Source: Burkholderia cepacia ATCC 25416 (lineage in GTDB: Bacteria > Pseudomonadota > Gammaproteobacteria > Burkholderiales > Burkholderiaceae). Taken from it: a DNA stretch of 64,000 bases. The stretch lies in contig NZ_CP012984.1 of the NCBI RefSeq assembly GCF_001411495.1, positions 62,001-126,000 on the forward strand, in the 5' to 3' direction. The notes beneath the pieces were generated by a model, which was not told where the DNA came from, made no database searches, and was given only the letters and a program-made list of their open reading frames with translations. Shown in pieces: positions 61,217 through 64,000 of this stretch; position 1 is the stretch's first letter; every line of letters begins with the position of its first letter. Position numbers and translations under genes: made by a program.

Positions 61217-61511
61217 CGTACTTGAGCGAATCACTCAGCATTGCACCGCCATTTAAGCGCGGTTTTACACCGCCATCAACAGCCCCATAGCGCGCATCGC
61301 TATCAACCTCCCGCCACGGTCCGTCGAGCCAGGCTGGATTCCAACAATATCGACACGAGACTCACTGTCTGACTGGCTACAAAATTCCGCCGCAGGTCAG
61401 GTTCGGTGATGGCTGGTTTTCGGATTCGCGACAACGGAACCTGTGCGACCGACGCCACGCCGTTCGTTCCCGGCGCAGACACCGCACGCGCACACGGTGC
61501 GTGTCGAGCCG

Positions 61512-62522
61512 TCAGTCCGGCGCCGTCCCGGTCGATTCGCGCACGACGAGTTCGGGTGCTCCGATCGTATGCACGGCCGCACCCGGCTCGATCCCGTCGA
61601 TCATGTCGAGCGTCAGCGCGATCGCCCGCGCGGCGATCTGCGACGTAGGGAACCGCACGGTCGTGAGCGCCGGGCGGAACTGGTGCGCGAGCTGGATATC
61701 GGTCATGCCGACCACCGACAGCTCGGCCGGCACGCGCAGGCCGAGATCGGCGGCCGCCTGCATCGCGCCGATCGCCATTAGGTCGTTGGTCGCGAACAGC
61801 GCGGTGAGGCCGGGCTTCTCGCGCAGCAGCGCGGCGGCCGCTTCGTAGCCGCCTTCGATCGAATCGTGCGCCGACACGGCCGTCAGCGCGTCGGCCGGAT
61901 GGCCGCGCGCCGCGAGTTCGTCGGCGAAACCGCGCAGCCTCACCGACTGCGGACCGCCCGACCCCTTGCCGACGAGCGCGCCGAACGCACGATGCCGCAG
62001 CCCGGACAGATGCGCGGCCGCCAGCGCGCCCGCCGCCGCGAAATCGACGGTCACGCACGGCAACGTGCGCGACGCATGCACGCGTTCCCACATGCACAGC
62101 ACGATCGATGCGCCGTGACGCGCGATGTCGGCGAGCTCCGCTTCGGCGAGATCGGTGTTCATCACGATCGCGCCGGCCGCGAGCGTCCCCGCGATCCGCT
62201 CGAGGTAGTTGCGCGTGATCGCCGGATCGTCGTCGGTATTGGACACGAGCAGGTAATGGCCGCGCTTGCGCGCCTCGCGTTCGGCGGCCAGCACGAACTC
62301 CGGGTAGAACGGGTTCGTGATGTTCGACAGCATTAGCGCGAGCGTCGACGTGCGGCCCTCTGCGAGCGCGCGCGCAGTCAGGTTCGGCCGATAGCCGAGT
62401 TCGCGGATCGCCGCCATCACGCGTTCGACGGTCGCTGGCTTCACCTTCTGCGGATTGCGCAGCACGTTCGAGACGGTCGCCGCCGTGACGTTCGCGCGCT
62501 GTGCGACTTGCGCGAGCGTCAC
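61512..62522 (-). CDS. LacI-family transcriptional repressor
   Basis: A 336-residue LacI/GalR regulator. The HTH opens [20 protein letters not shown], followed by the hinge RALAEGRTS and a periplasmic-binding-fold domain ([40 protein letters not shown]). The GTG at 62522 is preferred: GGAGG is 9 bases upstream and the HTH starts at once, as in LacI; a TTG three bases earlier is equally possible, and a longer frame exists from 62612. It is divergent from the ABC ATPase gene and probably represses it through the dyad at 62703. Confidence 0.9.
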   Translation of the reverse strand: MTLAQVAQRANVTAATVSNVLRNPQKVKPATVERVMAAIRELGYRPNLTARALAEGRTSTLALMLSNITNPFYPEFVLAAEREARKRGHYLLVSNTDDDPAITRNYLERIAGTLAAGAIVMNTDLAEAELADIARHGASIVLCMWERVHASRTLPCVTVDFAAAGALAAAHLSGLRHRAFGALVGKGSGGPQSVRLRGFADELAARGHPADALTAVSAHDSIEGGYEAAAALLREKPGLTALFATNDLMAIGAMQAAADLGLRVPAELSVVGMTDIQLAHQFRPALTTVRFPTSQIAARAIALTLDMIDGIEPGAAVHTIGAPELVVRESTGTAPD

Positions 62523-62702
62523 CAAGCGCGGCCTCCGGTCGGCCTGTCGGCATGGTGCAGCGGAAGTGAAGCGGGAGAGTGTCTGCTCATATTCTGGGAG
62601 TCTGTCCCACAAGTTGCACAGGGACAGCCGATACGCTAATTTCTCGACACATCAGAGGAAGGAGACGACATGGTACGGCGAACCGGGCAATTTGCGCCAC
62701 TG

Positions 62703-62722
62703 AAATTTAAGCGATTAAATTT
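62703..62722. promoter_or_regulatory. Perfect dyad, candidate LacI operator
   Basis: AAATTTAAGCGATTAAATTT has perfect 8-bp arms around GCGA and lies 39 bases upstream of the ABC ATPase start, between divergent regulator and target. The inner TTAAGCGATTAA resembles LacI/GalR sites with a central CG step. Confidence 0.7.
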
Positions 62723-62760
62723 TCCGATCCGATGCGTATGACGGGCTGGAGGAGAGCGCG

Positions 62761-63915
62761 ATGACCGCCATTTCATTGAAGGACGTCTCGAAGCGCTACG
62801 GCGACCATGCGCCGGTGCTGCGTGACGTGAACCTTGAGATCGCGTCGCACGAATTCTGCGTGTTTCTCGGTCCGTCGGGCTGCGGAAAATCCACGCTGTT
62901 GCGGATGATCGCCGGTCTCGAGGACGTGACCGAGGGCGAGCTGCGGATCGGCGGCGCACGAATTAACGACACACCGCCCGCGGAGCGCGGCGTCGCGATG
63001 GTGTTCCAGAGCTACGCGCTGTTTCCGCACATGACCGTGTTCGACAACATCGGTTTCGGGCTTCGGATCGCCGGCACGCCGAAGGACGAGATCCGCCGCC
63101 GCGTGACCGAGGCCGCGCGCGTGCTGCAGCTTGAAGCACTGCTCGATCGCAAGCCGAAGGCTTTGTCCGGCGGGCAGCGGCAGCGCGTGGCGATCGGCCG
63201 CGCGATCGTGCGTGAGCCGCGCGTGTTCCTGTTCGACGAGCCGTTGTCGAATCTCGACGCGACGCTGCGCGGCCAGACGCGTGTCGAAATCGCGCGGCTG
63301 CACGCGCGCTTCACGCAATCGAGTTCGGTCTACGTCACGCATGACCAGATCGAGGCGATGACGCTGGCCGACCGGATCGTGCTGCTGCATGCTGGCGACG
63401 ACGTCGCGCGCTTCGGCAGCATCGCGCAGGCCGGTGCGCCGCTCGAGCTGTATCACCGGCCGGCCAACCGCTTCGTCGCCGGCTTCATCGGCTCGCCGCG
63501 GATGAACTTTCTGCCGGCCATCGTCGACGCGTGCGATGCGCACGGCTGCCGGCTGACGCTGGACCGTACGGGCGAAACGCTGACGCTGCGCGAGCGCCCG
63601 CTGCCGCGCCACGTCGGCTGCGGCGCGCGCGTGCTGCTCGGGATCCGTCCCGAGCACCTCACGATCGCGGCGTCCGGCGATGCCGGCTTGCCGTCGATCG
63701 TCCGCGACATCGCGCTCGTCGAGCAACTCGGCGAAGCCGCGTACGTGCATCTCGACCAGCCCGACGGCGTCCCGCTGCTCGCGAAACTGCCGGGTCAGGC
63801 CACGTTGCGGCGCGGCGAGCGCCACGCATTCCACGTGCCGCCGTCGCGGTGCCACCTGTTCGACGAAGCCGGCATCGCGTTGCCGGCCATTCACGCCGAA
63901 GCGGCGTTCGCGTAG
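62761..63915 (+). CDS. ABC transporter ATP-binding protein (UgpC/MalK-type)
   Basis: A 384-residue importer ATPase. Walker A GPSGCGKST, Q-loop VFQSYALFPHMTVFDN, signature LSGGQRQRVAIGRA, Walker B FLFDEPLSNLD and the H-loop YVTHDQIEAM are all present. Residues after about 240 form the TOBE/OB regulatory domain (GSPRMNFLPA, LLGIRPEHLTIA). This CUT1 type couples to sugar, polyol or glycerol-3-phosphate uptake. GGAGGAGAGCGCG precedes the ATG. It is the first gene of an operon whose next gene starts at 63979. Confidence 0.92.
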   Translation: MTAISLKDVSKRYGDHAPVLRDVNLEIASHEFCVFLGPSGCGKSTLLRMIAGLEDVTEGELRIGGARINDTPPAERGVAMVFQSYALFPHMTVFDNIGFGLRIAGTPKDEIRRRVTEAARVLQLEALLDRKPKALSGGQRQRVAIGRAIVREPRVFLFDEPLSNLDATLRGQTRVEIARLHARFTQSSSVYVTHDQIEAMTLADRIVLLHAGDDVARFGSIAQAGAPLELYHRPANRFVAGFIGSPRMNFLPAIVDACDAHGCRLTLDRTGETLTLRERPLPRHVGCGARVLLGIRPEHLTIAASGDAGLPSIVRDIALVEQLGEAAYVHLDQPDGVPLLAKLPGQATLRRGERHAFHVPPSRCHLFDEAGIALPAIHAEAAFA

Positions 63916-63978
63916 TGGCGTAGGGCCGCCCCGCCGCGCGCGACGCGGCATTCAACACACCAATACCAGGAGACAACG

Positions 63979-64000
63979 ATGAGACTTCGTGCGAGCCGAC
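63979..64000 (+). CDS. Start of next gene in ABC operon (truncated by window)
   Basis: An ATG after CCAGGAGACAACG begins MRLRASR at the right edge. By context it should be the periplasmic sugar-binding protein, whose signal peptide would start with basic residues, but the seven residues do not prove this. Confidence 0.5.

Larger units (their letters stand above)
57850..61281 (+). mobile_element. IS21-family insertion sequence with accessory genes
   Basis: A 3432-bp element. Left end TGTCGATGGCGGTCAAAATC and reverse-complemented right end TGTTGATGGCGGTGTAAAAC are clear inverted repeats. A second internal copy (TGCACCGCCAT at about 61243) lies near the right end, as in IS21 multi-repeat ends. 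Genes in order: Zn-type accessory ORF, istA (frameshifted), istB and a 73-residue ORF, all plus strand with overlapping ends. Flanking bases (GCGC and GCCC) do not form an exact duplication. Confidence 0.85.

Noticed and set aside
57845..61286. Target-site duplication for the IS21 element
   Set aside because: Left GCGC and right GCCC are similar but not identical; not enough to claim a duplication.

Overview
The window is GC-rich (AT-rich only in islands), dense with LysR, AraC, TetR and LacI regulators, porins, MFS carriers and CoA-linked catabolic genes, and carries two DUF4148 lipid-export-type small proteins and Burkholderia-style IS elements. This fits a secondary chromosome or accessory replicon of Burkholderia; a GH28 polygalacturonase at 55810-57186 points toward a plant-associated species. 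No rRNA, tRNA or CRISPR array was recognised.

Layout. 1-5320: end of an AraC regulator, then SnoaL-like protein, HSL-type esterase and LysR (minus) divergent from an SDR and a pirin (plus). 5688-11075: DUF4148 protein, LysR, DapA-like aldolase, MFS carrier and porin, a substrate uptake-and-cleavage unit. 11307-12796: a decayed IS3-family element sitting between the C-terminal stumps of two unrelated genes. 13003-15901: TSUP carrier, 13-bp tandem repeats, DUF488/DUF2945 pair, a second DUF4148 protein.

15977-37949 is a large metabolic island: porin and AAHS carrier, AraC regulator, a complete pyruvate dehydrogenase complex (aceE, aceF, lpdA), Lrp regulator, RibBA-like protein, acyl-CoA ligase behind a 23-codon leader, a second AraC regulator, then enoyl-CoA hydratase, creatininase-family amidohydrolase, luciferase-like monooxygenase, second hydratase, second acyl-CoA synthetase and flavin reductase. 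The parts suggest import of an acid, CoA activation, side-chain processing, reduced-flavin-dependent oxygenation, and funnelling of pyruvate to acetyl-CoA; the substrate cannot be read from sequence.

38163-41450 is a compact Tn7/Tn5053-like transposon containing only a DDE transposase, an AAA+ ATPase and a very short TniQ, bounded by matching arrays of about 20-bp repeats. Its gene sizes resemble the transposition module of type V-K CRISPR-associated transposons, but no Cas gene or CRISPR is present. It is the strongest candidate here for an uncharacterised system.

41823-49581 holds a tautomerase/C-S lyase pair and a stress regulon in which a TetR repressor and three copies of a near-identical 14-bp operator link an AhpD-DsbA-OYE operon, the repressor itself and an OsmC-SDR pair. 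The OYE homologue lacks two usual active-site residues. 49860-54840: orphan C-terminus of an ABC binding protein, then an amidase, MFS and outer-membrane transporter operon with its AraC regulator, whose gene contains a perfect 38-bp palindrome. 54900-61281 is a mobile-element graveyard (ISNCY and IS66 fragments, an IS21 element with broken istA) surrounding the polygalacturonase. 61512-64000 starts a sugar or polyol ABC-transporter locus with a LacI regulator and a perfect operator-like dyad.
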